Source: Motacilla alba alba (Eukaryota > Chordata > Aves > Passeriformes > Motacillidae). From it: DNA of 64,000 bases. Below the pieces are notes generated by a model that did not search any database, was not told the DNA's origin, and saw only the letters and a program-made list of their open reading frames with translations. Of the stretch, positions 1-12,008 are shown piece after piece. Numbering within the stretch: the first letter of the stretch is position 1; each line of letters begins with the position of its first letter. The stretch lies in the NCBI RefSeq assembly GCF_015832195.1, contig NC_052034.1:6349501-6413500 (forward strand), written 5' to 3'. Both the position numbers and the translations under genes were made by a program.

Positions 1-1113
1 CATTCATCAATTCATGCCTGACTGAATATAATTGATTTTCCTAAACACTCAACCTAATAAATGTTAGAAAAAAACATAGAATGTGATGGATTTTTATTTT
101 AAACAGTACAAGGAAGAAATAATTGAGCGATTATGACAGTAATTTAACGCTAGGAGCAAGGAATCCCCTGCTGATACTAATGCTGCGGCCCACTGAATTT
201 CCCAGACTGAATAAATACAAGTGGAAATGGAGTCTTTTTATTCAATTTCTTTCTATTCTCATAGACCAAGCAGATTTTATTGCAAGGCTCCTCATGGGAA
301 TAATTCTCACGGGTAAATGCTGAATTAAAAGATATTCTGACCACTCTCTCAAACACACATACAATGTTGTGGGCTGTCTTTCTGCAGTAATTATTCCCTA
401 AAACATGAATTGTTAGATTCTGTTCTTTCAGCAGGTCTATTTATTCAACAATATTTAACCCTAAAGTGACAATTTTGCACAGCTCAGTTACCAGCTGCTG
501 AGGATTTATGCAATAGCTGATAAGCCTCTGACTTGACCACTGGTCAAAATTCCCATCTAAATATTGAATAGTGATAGAAAAGAGAAAGACAGAATGATGA
601 GGAAAAATTGCCTGTACGAGAGTTTGGGTAGAGACAGATGGATCAGTAACTTCAGGCAATAAATAGCAGCAAAGTCCTTTTCATAACTATCTGTAAGCTT
701 CTGTTAGAAATGGAACAAAACCTGGTTCTTTTACAATATACACTCCTCCTGGCAAGACTCTCTTCTCTCTTTAAAAAAAAAAGTATTTTATTGTTATAAA
801 ACCACACTGCTTTCCTCCTTGAGTAATCACTGCTTTTTGCCTGGGCTACTCCATGCAAATCATGCTGTGCTTTCAGAAAATAGCCAAAATAATTTTCTAT
901 CTCCACTTCCAAGACCTACCACCAATTCTACCAAACCCATCAGCTGTCACCAGTGAAGGTCAAAATCTTCCTTGACCAGCTGAAAACTTTTCTTGACCAT
1001 TCCTTCACGGAATGATAAATTCCCACTGCCATTTTTGAGCCCCCCAAACATCCACGGACTCCTGGCTAATCGTTTGGAAAACCTGGGTCTAAAATCTAAA
1101 TAGGAATCTAAAA

Positions 1114-1291
1114 TAGTGAATATGGAACATACAGCAAATATAGAGCTTGTAGTGGATATAAAATTATAGTGAATATAGAAGCGATAGCAAATATATGACT
1201 TATAGTAATACAGAACATATAATGAATATAAAATCTATAGCAAATATAAAATCTATAGAAAATATGAATCCTACAGTGAATTCAAGCCCTA
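1114..1291. repeat. 18-bp AT-rich tandem repeat, about 10 degenerate copies
   Basis: Ten consecutive units of 17-18 bp fit a consensus close to TAGTGAATATAAAATCTA, with alternating forms TAGCAAATAT and TAGTGAATAT in the left half. Two units are one base short. The last units (ending caagccta-like) are more diverged. The array is intronic and looks like an old AT-rich minisatellite. Confidence 0.75.
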
Positions 1292-3624
1292 CAGGCCTGT
1301 GTGTGTGTGGTCTCTGACTTCCTCCCCAGTCAAAGCAGACTCTGCATGTTTAATCAATGAGTAAACTAACAGCAATCAAACACTAAACGCATCATCTGCG
1401 CTATTTGCTCACAACATTGTATTAAATGATTTTGCATAGGTTCCACAGCTGTAATTAAAATACGATTGTAAAAAGTACAGTGATGTGGCTCCAATAATCA
1501 GAGCAGGGGACACAACCTATTGTGTGCTTAGAAAATGTGGAAACGGCAGCAAAAAAAAGGCACAAAAAGAGGGATTTATGTTGTTTATGTGGCTGATAAT
1601 ATTAGGATAAATACTAAGCTAACAATACACATTGAGATAAATTATTTTCTGGTACTTTATTAGATGTGCAGCTACATATATTGATCTAATAACTGCAGAA
1701 CAACTCCAGCAAAGCAGGACAAGTTACTACACTGTGGCACTTGCTCTTCCATCTACTGCTGGATAAGTAATGGGTTTTGCAGCCCTGAGCAATTCTGCTG
1801 ATGGCTTCCATTCAGTGCAGCATTGTTTGGAGAATCTATTCAGCTCGCATGCGAGCAAACCACAGAGGATATTGCTAATAGGTGGTACATCTGCATATAC
1901 AGTGAGCTGTCAGCTGCCCTTTCTGCACAGCCTCCCCAGCCAATTCCCAACACCTGTTGTGATCCTCGGAATAATACCAGACAAGATTTCATACCAGGCA
2001 TTGTTAAAAATACATCAGCACAAACTCTGGGCAGTTCTATTTGGAAATACTGGTCAATTCCCCTCTTCCCCACCCCCCCGAGCTTTTTAGAGGCAGAATT
2101 AGATGTGCTCAGTGTCTGGAAAGCACTTTTGGGTGCTATCACAATATAAATTATAAATGACACACAAAACCCTGTTAAAATAATGCTAGTTTCAGATTTG
2201 AGCACAAACAAGTTTGGAAAAGCCAAGCCCGAGGCTGGTGCTGAGCCACCCTGCGTTAGGGTTCAGGAGTGGGATGGCACCACCCAGGACCTGCTGTGGC
2301 TTTTCCAATGAGACTTTCCCAATGAGATGCCCTGCTCCATCAGCTCTGAGAGGAGCATGGCTTGGTGAGTGATCTTCTCTTTGCCCTCTTGTTTCCTGTG
2401 TGATCTTCATTTGCTCCGAGCTAATCCCACTCCCCTCTGCTGATGGCATTAACCTCTTCCTCTGGGAGCTCTGCTGCACCACCAGAGGTGCTCCAGGACA
2501 TTAATGACTGCACTGGCACAAGCCCTGTCTGGAGCTGTGTGGGTTCCTGGAGCCCCTGGCACATCTCCCTGCACGGCAGCCCTGGCTGGAGGCTGCCAGC
2601 CTGGCAGGAGCTGCCCCTGCCCAGACCCTGCACAGTGGCTGCTCCCCTGCCAGACCCTCTGGGTTTGCCTCTTCCACTGCCACCCCTCCCTGCTTGTCAC
2701 TCTGTCCCCTTCCTAATTCATTTTGGCTGCTGGGAGCACCATCTCTGTCTCCTCTGTGCTCCACGGTGCCTTTAGCTCCAGGCAGGCAAACCCCAGCTCG
2801 TAGCTCACACAAAATAATGAACATCCACAGACTTCCAGAATGAGCCTTACCCCACGATTTCCTCCTTCCTCTTTTCTCCTTTCTCTTCTTCTCGTTGCTT
2901 CTTCTCCAAATGTCCTCACAAAAGGTCCTCCAAGTGTCCCTGTCCCAGTGTCTGTCCCCACTCCCTGCCCACCACGAACCCCTCTCCCCGTCCTGCTCCC
3001 ATGCTGATGTCCCCAGCCATGGCAGGGGCAACCTGGGGAGTGTCTCCCCTCCTTGTGCCCCCACAAAACCTCACATCACACCCAGAAAAAGCAAAACCTG
3101 CCTGGTGGATGCTTCCCCAGCCAGAGCAGTGACTGCAGTGTGCCTGGGACAGGCACCAGCAGCGAAGCCTGAACAAATTCAAACCAGATTCTGCTGAGTT
3201 TCTGTGAACTCCTTTTTCCAGACTCTTATAGGCTGGCCAAACTTGAAGCTGTTTTTTAATTTTTTGAATTTTTTTTTTTATTTTTCTACTTGAAGCAACA
3301 GAAGATACAACCCTGAGAAAAAAGGGAACCATCCCTCATCAAACCCCTTCTATTAAATCTGGGCACAGCAGGATCCTCACCAAAACAGCAAGAAAAACTC
3401 GTAACATCTGGGAGAAAATGGATTTCTTTTTTCCTAATCTTGTTCTTGAAAATGGTTGAACAATTTTTCCTGAAGTAAGAAAAAAGAGAGCAGCCAGAGA
3501 CAGGCGCCCAGTATGGAAAGTGGCTAAACCCAAGGAATCTTGCACAACTTGGAGCCCCTGCAAAGTTCACAAAACCTTCTGTTTGTGTGAAACTGTCCCA
3601 CTTCAGCTGAGAAATGCAGAGAGA

Positions 3625-3932
3625 TTCACAGAATTACAAAAAGGGTTTGGAAGGGAGCTTAAAGCCCATCCAGCCCCACCTCTGCTATGGGCAGGACACC
3701 TTCCACTGTCCCAAGCCCTGTCCAGCCTGGCCTTGGGCACTGCCAGGGATCCAGGGGCAGCCCCAGCTGCTCTGGGCACCCTGTGCCAGGGCCCACCCAG
3801 CCTCCCAGGGAACAATTCCCACCCAATATCCCATCCCTCCCTGCCCTCTGGCAGTGGGAATCATTCCCCCCTGTCCTGAAACTCCAGGCCCTTGCCCCAG
3901 GTGCCTCTCCAGCTCTCCTGGAGTCCCTTTAG
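3625..3932 (-). mobile_element. CR1 LINE, 5'-truncated 3' tail
   Basis: Read on the minus strand this is a CR1 3' end: on the plus strand it begins ttcacagaattac, then gggtttggaagggagctt, and continues through the ggcaggacaccttccactgt and cctgtccagcctggccttg blocks typical of avian CR1. It ends near ctctcctggagtcccttt. It is in the same orientation as CUX1. Like most CR1 copies it lacks ORF1 and nearly all of ORF2, so it cannot move by itself. Confidence 0.88.
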
Positions 3933-5194
3933 TCACTGGATATTCCACAGCACCGTTGCTTTTCACCGGTCAGTGCTAAAACTCTGGGTTTCTTACTCCC
4001 AAATCCTAAGCACAGCCTAAAAACCCCTCAATGACCAGTGACAGTCACACTAATGGCCTGGAGGAAGCTCATGTGAATCCAGCATTGCCCAAACCCCTAT
4101 TTTCCAGCATTGTTCAGTCGTACAATTCCTTCTAATTCCTACACCACTGTTTTCTAGTACAGAACTACCTCCCTGGTAACAAAATATTTCAAAATAGTTC
4201 CATTTTCCTTCATACAGCAGGTAAATATTGTACTGCTCGCAGTGGAACCAGGAGGTCACGATCGTAATGCTGCCGTGTGCTTTCCAATTAAAAATGGAAA
4301 AAAAAAAAAGCCTTACACAATATATCCAGTTGAAATTATTCTCCTTGTTTCCTGACAAGATAATGAATAGCATGAACCGAGTGCTCTTCTACTTACAGTA
4401 AAATGTTAATTTGATCAAAGACCAGTGGTGTGAACAGCAAAATGAGATACTAATGTGAAAAAAAATGTATAACCTTTCCCTTAAAGTTCCACCAGCCAAA
4501 CTCTATTTCCTTATTCCATGCTAAATTCAGTGCTGTATGTGGGAAAATCTTCCTATGGGCGAGGAGGGGGTATTATCACAAGTAATTCTGCTGCAGTTAA
4601 TGAGCCTGGTTATGGCAGCAATCACCACGCTTGGAGCTGACATTCAGACTTGCAAGCTGCTGCAAAAGCTGTGTTTCTTGGAGTACAACATCAATTAAAA
4701 CACACTGGTTCAGTGTGCTTTAATTTCCTAACTTTTCAGATATAAAAATTTGCTATAAAACCTTTAGATGGCCCTAACTTCCACAGAACAGCAGCAAGGT
4801 TAGCAGAACATCAGGGACATGAAAGATGTTTCAGGGCTCTGGCACCTATTTTTTTCCAACAATGGAGAAATACACACACAAAAAAAGAAAAAACTCCACC
4901 AACCAGAAGAGTTTGGGTTGTCTTCATTCTTGTCTTCAGGCTATTGCACTTTCCTCTGTGTGCTGAAAGGCTGCCAGATAAATGTATTCCCAACTGATAG
5001 CCAGGCATTTGCAGGAAACCCATGTTTGCATGAAAATAATATTAACAACCATATTTTGCCTTTATACAGAACTTCTCCGTGCAAGGATCTCAAATGCCCT
5101 TTGCAAAGGAAACCTTTTTATTCCCATTTTACAGACAGTGAAATCCCAGGATTAAGTGAATTCCTTCATCTGCCATGAAGCAGAGTAACTTAAC

Positions 5195-5373
5195 TGGATC
5201 CATGGATTTGGGCTGGGAGGGACCTTAAATCTCATCTCATTCCATCCCCTGCCAGGGCAGGGACACCTTCACTGTGCCAGGGTGCTCAGAGCCCTGTCCA
5301 GCCTGGCCTGGGGCAATTCCAGGGGTGGGGCAATTCCAGGGGTGGGGCAATTCCAAGGATGGGGCAATTCCCC
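5195..5373 (-). mobile_element. CR1 LINE 3' tail with internal tandem expansion
   Basis: The plus strand shows the reverse complement of a CR1 tail: tttgggctgggagggacctt, the gccagggcagggacaccttc block, then cctgtccagcctggcc. Where CR1 normally reads gggcacttccagggatgggg, this copy instead repeats that segment several times. It is severely 5'-truncated and in CUX1 orientation. Confidence 0.82.
5310..5373. repeat. 17-bp tandem repeat (3.8 copies) inside a CR1 tail
   Basis: Two identical units of GGGGCAATTCCAGGGGT at 5310-5326 and 5327-5343 are followed by a variant (5344-5360) and a partial unit (5361-5373). The motif matches the CR1 segment gggcacttccagggatgggg, so the array most likely grew by replication slippage in the CR1 sequence. 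Confidence 0.85.
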
Positions 5374-6402
5374 AGGGGATGGCACACAAAGAAAGCCCCC
5401 AGTCCACCGCCAAGGGAGTCAGAAATCAAAGCAAATCCTCTGGCAGGGTCTGTGCCAGCCTTGGTGCGATGCAGGAGTGGAGGCAGGATCATTCCCTTCC
5501 CCATGGAAGTGCAAAGCCAAGGATGCCTCAGCAGGGCTGTGGTGGTCACAGCAAACCCCCCCTTGAGCATCAGCACCACCTGTACTGTGCTGCACTTGTG
5601 CTGCTGAGTGAAAAGGGGAATTTATTCCATCTGCTGCTCAAAACCATACATATTTTATGGCAATCTCACTTAGCAGGAATATCTTTTCGAACCATTTTCC
5701 AATGTGATTTGTTGGAGACAGGAAGGTGCCACACACAAGGAAATAAAAAATAATCTTGAGAGCAGCATTTCTGCTAAAACACCCTGGTGAGGTTTTCTTT
5801 CCCCTTTTATAGCAGACACTGTTTTATGTATTTTAGTGGCAGTTGGCTCCAAAAATTGCTTAAATTCACTAACTCTTCCTCTACAGACTTTAAAACCCAA
5901 CACTACATTTCTGTGGAATAAATGATATTGATCCAGTCCAGATTCTTTAATAAAAGCTGCTATATTTTAGAAAGTACAGTTTCTTGATTTATTGGTATTA
6001 GAACTTTCTATATTTGACTTTCTTTCCCCAGGAAAAATAAGAACTAGAAATCTGGGAGCACTATCAGCACTGTGAAGATGGAAAGAAAACCAATGGAAAC
6101 GTTTGGCTTTTCCAAAGGGATAACAGAAGAAAAAATAAATTAATTCTTCTTCTACAGCTTACACAACATAATCCCCCCCCACACAAAAAAAATCTCATGT
6201 TTTCTTTCTTTTACCACTCTCAGAATCTAAGGATACCTATACTTGAGTCTGCTTTTCATATCTATTTCCTCCTCTTTCAGATTAAAATACAGTAACCCAG
6301 GAGTAAAGAACCCTAACCAAAGTTCTTCTGTTTTTGTTTTAAAAGTGAAAAAGCACCTTTTTCTTTGCAGGAAGTTCAAGATACAAAGCTCATCAGATTT
6401 AA

Positions 6403-6425
6403 TTATTTATTTATTTATTTATTTA
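6403..6425. repeat. (TTTA)n microsatellite
   Basis: About five and a half perfect tetranucleotide units of ATTT occur in AT-rich intron. No function is suggested. Confidence 0.85.
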
Positions 6426-7280
6426 AACTATGTGATCAATGTATAAAGGCAGAAAAGAGATCTGGACACATCAATGCACCAAGCCACAAATTCAGACTCA
6501 GTATGAAAACCTTAAAATGAGCCCAGCTGTAATTAAAAAAAATTAAATATGTTTATATTAAATATATTTAAATTTTCAAATCTATTTAAATATTTCTCTT
6601 TTCACAACCTAGGAATTATTCTTCCCAACAAAACCCTCTGTTTTTTTCAGGCACAACGGGATGATTCCAGGTTTCTGGATGAAGTACAGAAACAGAACAA
6701 TAATTAATTTGAATAAATTTGTCGTCCCAAAAGATTCGTGACTTTGCTGCCATAAACACTGGAAAGGTGTAAACTTGAAAAGGTACAGGAAAGTGCTAAC
6801 CATAAATATTTGTCTAAAATAAACAGTCCCACGACTGTAACTGCTGTGAGTGCAGAAATGTATACTGGAGCTTCATTAACTTCCCTGATTGGAAATTAGA
6901 ATATTCTGGGAATCAAACAATAAAAAATTCAAAGATGCTGTATCCCAAACTATGATAAATCATTTATTTTGACAAGTACGGGTAGTTTAGTTTTAATTAT
7001 TTATTCTTATACTTCGTAGCATATCAGAAAATATGCAGTGATTTATTGTGCAAAATGAAATCTTAATAAAACGAGTCCCTTCACCAAACTACAGCATTAT
7101 TAAATCTTCATGGAAGTGCAGGGGGAACTCTGGGTTATGTTATCAAGTTTTGTCATTGAGCTGCTGGGTTAATAAAGTGAAAAGGAGCCCTTCCTATTGT
7201 ACTTGGCTTTATTGTGCCCTGAGCAGGAACTGAGCCCCAGAGTCCCACAGGCCTGGGATGAGCAGAGGATGGAGCAGAGG

Positions 7281-7660
7281 ATGGACAGGGATGGACAGGG
7301 ATGGGCAGGGATGCACAGGGATGCACAGGGACGGACAGGGACGGACAGGGACGGACAGGGACGGACAGGGACGGGCAGGGACGGGCAGAGATGGACAGGG
7401 ATGGACAGGGATGGGCAGGGACGGGCAGGGACGGGCAGGGACGGGCAGGGATGGGCAGAGATGGGCAGGGACGGACAGGGATGGGCAGGGATGGGCAGAG
7501 ATGCACAGGGATGGACAGGGATGGACAGGGATGGACAGGGATGGACAGAGATGGGCAGGGATGGACAGAGATGGACAGGGATGGGCAGGGATGGGCAGAG
7601 ATGGGCAGGGACGGACAGGGATGGACAGGGATGGACAGGGATGGACAGAGTTGAACAGGG
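7281..7660. repeat. 10-bp G-rich minisatellite, 38 units
   Basis: Thirty-eight consecutive decamers of the form ATGGACAGGG follow one another with no insertion or deletion; the last is degenerate (ttgaacaggg). Variation is limited mainly to four sites, giving ATGG, ACGG, ATGC and ending GGG or GAG. Because ten is not a multiple of three, all frames read the same decapeptide period. This explains the overlapping open frames here (for example GQGWTGMDRD on the plus strand), which are artefacts, not genes. In the CUX1 pre-mRNA the array would be pyrimidine-rich (CCCUGUCCAU). Confidence 0.95.
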
Positions 7661-8396
7661 ATTCTGCACCATGGTCTCCTGAGTCTGGACATGATGGAAT
7701 TGCACCTTTCACCATGAAACCAAAGGAGGTTTTGGCTTCAGACCCTACACCCCTCCTAAAGCTCCATGGCAGGAGCTAACAGCTCCCTCCAGGCAGCTGC
7801 AGCTGGACCAGACATTTAATGCACTATTCTTGTCTTTTTTATATAAAAAAACCCTCTCAGGACTTTCCAAGGGAAGGGTTACACCCATGTCACCCTCTCT
7901 GCCAGCCAGAATGGAGCAGCCCTGCCATAAAACCCCTCTCAAGGTTGTGGATTAATGGCACTGAGCACCTGGATGAGCAGCTGAGAAAAAGGGGCTGTCA
8001 CCTCCCCTCATCTGCAGCACCCAGTGAGGGATTAATTTCTCTCACTGTTATGTTTTGTGGGAAAATTCAGTTTACACCTTTGTTAATGACAATGGAGAGG
8101 GAGGGAGCTTTGTGGTCACTACACCTCCCTCTCTCTGAGCAGAAAATTGCAAAGCTCACTGGCATTTAAAGGCAATTATTCTGATGAGCCAGTAATTTGT
8201 TCTGGGGTTGGTATTAAGCAAAGTAGCCCAGAAAGCTCCTGCATGAAAAAACGTGAGGATCCAAGTGAAAAAAAAAGATTGGGAGAAGAGAGGTGATGGA
8301 GCTGAAGATAAGAATGGTCCCTGCTTCAGGACACAGGGCTGGGAGCCACAACATCAGCTCTGTCTGTGTGGATTTGATAATTTCTGTAGACACCTG

Positions 8397-8486
8397 GACC
8401 AAGCTCAGGGGGCACATCCACCCCCCTGTTCCCTGGAGAGGGACCAAGCTCAGGGGGTACATCCTCCCCCACCTCCCAGGAGCCAG
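8397..8486. repeat. 45-bp imperfect tandem duplication
   Basis: The sequence gaccaagctcaggggg followed by a C-rich stretch occurs twice at a spacing of 45 bp (8397-8441 and 8442-8486). The first halves are nearly identical and the C-rich halves are more diverged. Confidence 0.7.
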
Positions 8487-9133
8487 AGAGGAGTCCTCAC
8501 AACAGCAAGGGAAGTTCTGAAGTGCCAGCTCTGGATTTAAAATGGGAGATAACTGGGGAAGGCATTTTCAAGAAATGTCAGATATATAAAATTTTATACC
8601 AATTTCTTTTCCCCATATTTTTAGTGGAAACATGTAAATCTGTGCTCTGAATCGCAGTCATTTGGGTCAGTGCTAATTCCAGAGCAGCAAAACATCACAT
8701 CCACATCAGCAAGGCTGTCCCTGAGCAAAGCAGGAGTCGTGCTGAGCACTACTCTTTAAAGGTAGCCTTAATAATGGGGAATGAGCACTTACTGAAATGG
8801 TAAAAGGAAATGTTAATTTAACTATTAAATACATAATTAGGTTAAGTACTTGTTTCTGCAATTGTAACACTTCAGCCTGATGCAAACTCACTTTCTGGTC
8901 TGTGCAATAGATTTAATTTCTTCCAGCATTTTTTTTTCAACTATGAAGAGGTAAAACACAGGAATTGCTGCTACAAAGATTGGATATAATTCATCAAAGT
9001 GCTTTATAAAGGTAAAGCATCACACAAGGCAAAGACTGTGGGCAGCAAATGAGCTGAGCCCCTGCAGCAGCTCCTGCTCCTCTCCAGATGAACCTGCCCT
9101 TCCCTTCTGCAGCTCCTCCAAGGCCACAGAGTT

Positions 9134-9163
9134 CCTTTGTGTCCCTTTGTGTCCCTTTGTGTC
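9134..9163. repeat. 10-bp tandem repeat, three copies
   Basis: Three perfect copies of CCTTTGTGTC occur just upstream of a CR1 tail. The unit is the same length as the large minisatellite at 7281-7660 but unrelated in sequence. Confidence 0.8.
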
Positions 9164-9214
9164 CCTCCTGGGACCCCAGCACAGCAGAGACACAGAACTG
9201 TCACAGCAATTCCA

Positions 9215-9617
9215 GAGGAGGATGGAGCCAGGCTGGGGGAGCTGGGGGTGCTCGCCTGGAGAAGAAAGGGATCCAGGAAACCTCAGAGCTCCTTGCAGGG
9301 CCTGAAGGGGCTCCAGGAGAGCTGCAGAGGGACTGGGGACAGGGCATGGGGGGACAGGACACAGGGAATGGCTCCCACTGGCAGAGGGCAGGGCTGGATG
9401 GGATATTGGGAATTAGGAATTGTGCCCCGGGAGGGTGGGCAGGCCCTGGCACAGGGTGCCCAGAGCAGCTGGGGCTGCCCCTGGATCCAAGGCCAGGCTG
9501 GACAGGACTTGGAGCACCCTGGGACAGTGGAGGGTGTCCCAGCCCATGGCAGGGGTGGAACTGGATGAGCTTTGAAGTCCCTTCCAACCCAAACCATTCC
9601 ATGATTCTGTGATTTGG
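9215..9617 (+). mobile_element. CR1 LINE 3' tail, about 400 bp
   Basis: The plus strand reads as a CR1 3' end in sense: ggagccaggctgggggagct near the start, then gccaggctggacagg, and finally cttccaacccaaaccattcc followed by atgattctgtgattt. It is in the opposite orientation to CUX1. The element is 5'-truncated and keeps no coding part. Confidence 0.92.
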
Positions 9618-10432
9618 GTGCTGTGGCTTCTCCCACGGTTTTTTCAGCTGCCTCAAGCTGCTAAACCCACAGAGAACAAACCCTCCATCCCAAATCCAGG
9701 CTTTCCTGCAGCTGCTGAGCTCAGTGGGCACAGGGAGACATTTCACACTGAGCTCAGTGGGCTCCGTGAACCCTCAGTGAAGGTTCCCCAGGTGCCAGAG
9801 CTGCTGTTTGGGAGGGGATGGGACCTCAGCAGCCAGAGGGGGAGGAGGAGGAGAGGGAGATGAGGAGAGGGGAGGTAGAATCCCCTCCTCTGGCCTTCCA
9901 ACAGCTCAGATGAACAGCATGCTTTGATGTACAGGCAGATTTTGCAGAATAACAACCAAACTAAGGGTTATGCACATAAGCAGTTGTAATTTTTACCTAA
10001 TTACAAGAAAAGCACCACAATGAAGTAAATAAAACAACCTACATTGCAGCTTTGTACCAGTTAGATAGAAAAATAGCATTTCTAGATAAATAGGTATAAT
10101 CCATTTTTGGAGACAATAAGGAATTTAGAAATACTGTTCTTTAACTATAGCCCCCTTTAGACTGAGGGAAAAAACCAGCTACTGGGTAAATCATTGCAAA
10201 ATGTACTGCCTTTGCAAAAATCACAAAATAATTCTACCAAAACATTTTTAACACCTACATCATTTCTAAAAAGTCTATGTATTTTCAAATAATTACTAGC
10301 ACTTTCATAAATATTTAATGCTGTCTACAAAAAGTTCTTCTGACAGAACTAAAACCCACTGTACAAACACCAGTTTGCTTTTACTGACTAAATAATCAAC
10401 TCAACAACTTACAAATATAATTTTGGCTTCAT

Positions 10433-10877
10433 TAAGACATTGGAGTGTGTCCAGGGAAGGGAATGGAGCTGGGGAAGGGTCTGGGGCACCAAGAGTGGCT
10501 GAGGGAGCTGGGAGAGCTCAGTCTAGGCAAAAAGAGGCTCAGAGGAGAACTCTCTTCCTAAAACTCCCAGGAAGGAGGCTTAAGGTGAGGGTTGGGCTCT
10601 GCTCCCAGGTTACAAGTGATAGCAATGAAGAAACAGCCTCAGGATGCTCCAAGGGAGGTTTAGGTTGGATATCAGGGAAAATCTCTTCATGAAAGGGGTG
10701 TCCAGCCCTGGCACAGCTGCCCAGGGCAGTGGTGGAGTCCCCATCCCTGGAGGGATTTCAAATCCCTGTGGATGTGGCACTTGGGGACATGGGTTAGTGG
10801 TGGCCTTGGCAGTGCTGGGTGATGGTTGGACTGGGTGATCTTGGAGGGCTTTTCCAGTGGAAATGATTCTGTGATTT
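10433..10877 (+). mobile_element. CR1 LINE 3' tail, about 445 bp, different subfamily
   Basis: Sense CR1 features are aggctcagaggagaactctc, then ggtttaggttggatatcagg, then ggttggactgggtgatcttg, ending atgattctgtgatttg. The internal sequence differs from the copies at 9215 and 48320 and resembles the one at 51998, so it is probably from another CR1 subfamily. It is antisense to CUX1. Confidence 0.9.
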
Positions 10878-11959
10878 GTATTTTTTCAGTTTTCCAAGAA
10901 CTAATATAAAGGCCAACAGCATTTGCTGCAGCCTTGACAGCTGCAGCAGGGAGTGTGGGGGCTGAAAGCTGATCTGGCAAAAGGGAAAAGACAAAACAAA
11001 CCAGCAGCTGGAGCAGGGGGTACATTTTCAACAGGATCAGTGACCTGCTCTGGCTCACACAACCACTGCTGACAGCAGGGCCCAGGGAGGGGAAGGAGCT
11101 GCCACTATTCCCCCTGGAAGGGAGCTGCTCTTAGGCAAACCTCAGCTGGATTATAAATCCATAGCCTGGGAGATTGCAGATTGCAATCTCTGGTGGTATC
11201 TGGCAGAGGGATTAATGAAGCTCACTGATAAGCAAATCCTGGCTGAGGTTTCCCTCAGTGAAACCAGCAGCCAGTGGCTTGTGGAATTCCCATTGTGATG
11301 GAATCCCCGCACGTCTCCTCCACCACCTCGCTCACTCAGAAAGGTTCTCTGCATGGCTGGTGGGTTTGGGTTGGTTAAAACCCAAATAAAAAGTATTTCT
11401 GCCACTCGTGCCAGGAGTGTGTGCACAGGGAGACATTTCACAGCCCAAATTAATATCTGCAGGAATAAATGGCAATTTCTTCGTGGTCCTGCACAGAAAG
11501 AACAGCCTGATCCAACCCTTGGTAAAAATTAATATGCCAATAAAACATAGCAGAAAAGGAAGGGGGGAAAAAAGTCTGGAGAAGTCCCCAAACCTGCAGT
11601 CTGGCCACAGCCACAGGGCAGAGGCTCTTTAATTTGGACAAACCACTCACCTGCATGTCTGAGTAGGGGCCAACATGATGGATTTAGAAACATAAAGCCA
11701 AGAATAACTACAGTGGGAAATGTAAGTTTAAATTATTAGAAGGTAAATATATGGCAAGCACTGCTCTACTGTGCACACAATCCTTACAGAGCATCCCTGA
11801 AGAGCTGTATTTTGCTCAAAATTTGCATATTTTCTTACTCCACACAGTTATGACTGCAAAATGCATATAAAAGAACTGTCGTGAAATCCAAAAGAGAATT
11901 TAAAAAGAATAATCAAAGTCACACTTAGAATTTTATGGGGGATTCATTTAAAATCCTAC

Positions 11960-12008
11960 CTGATTTGCTCTTTCAAGGTCTGTCATGATCATCTCGATTT
12001 CATCAGCC
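11960..12008 (-). CDS. CUX1: CUX1 coding exon, 49 nt (ADEIEMIMTDLERANQ)
   Basis: This 49-nt exon has acceptor ctctctcgttctcccag|G and donor TCAG|gtagga. Its first base completes a Lys codon, and the remaining 48 encode ADEIEMIMTDLERANQ, ending in phase 0. It equals human CUX1 residues 237-252. In the family the next residues begin RAEVAQREAE, but no minus-strand sequence encoding them is visible in 1-11959, so the next exon is beyond the left edge. The exon is unusually isolated, with 29.7 kb of intron before it and at least 11.9 kb after. The strong pyrimidine tract and good donor may compensate for its small size. Confidence 0.95.

Larger units (their letters stand above)
1..11959 (-). other. 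CUX1: CUX1 intron downstream of the 49-nt exon (partial)
   Basis: This is at least 11.9 kb of intron; its acceptor is outside the window. It carries the densest repeats here: CR1 tails at 3625-3932, 5195-5373, 9215-9617 and 10433-10877, an 18-bp AT-rich tandem array at 1114-1291, a 10-bp minisatellite at 7281-7660, and small duplications at 8397-8486 and 9134-9163. The 2440-3060 stretch is richer in GC and pyrimidines but resembles nothing I know. No exon, RNA gene or believable ORF was found. Confidence 0.8.

Noticed and set aside
2421..3332. Cluster of medium-length open frames on both strands
   Set aside because: Explained by a GC- and pyrimidine-rich, stop-poor stretch; no frame resembles a known protein and no splice-site pair supports an exon.
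7153..7779. Six overlapping open frames of 117-179 residues with decapeptide repeats
   Set aside because: They are the 10-bp minisatellite read in each frame; unit length not divisible by three gives the same peptide period in all frames.
9088..9746. Open frames of up to 181 residues over a CR1 tail
   Set aside because: They lie in the CR1 3' part, mostly outside its reverse transcriptase reading frame and on either strand; not genes.
1..11959. Search for the next CUX1 exon (expected to begin RAEVAQREAE)
   Set aside because: No minus-strand sequence encoding it was seen; it probably lies beyond position 1.
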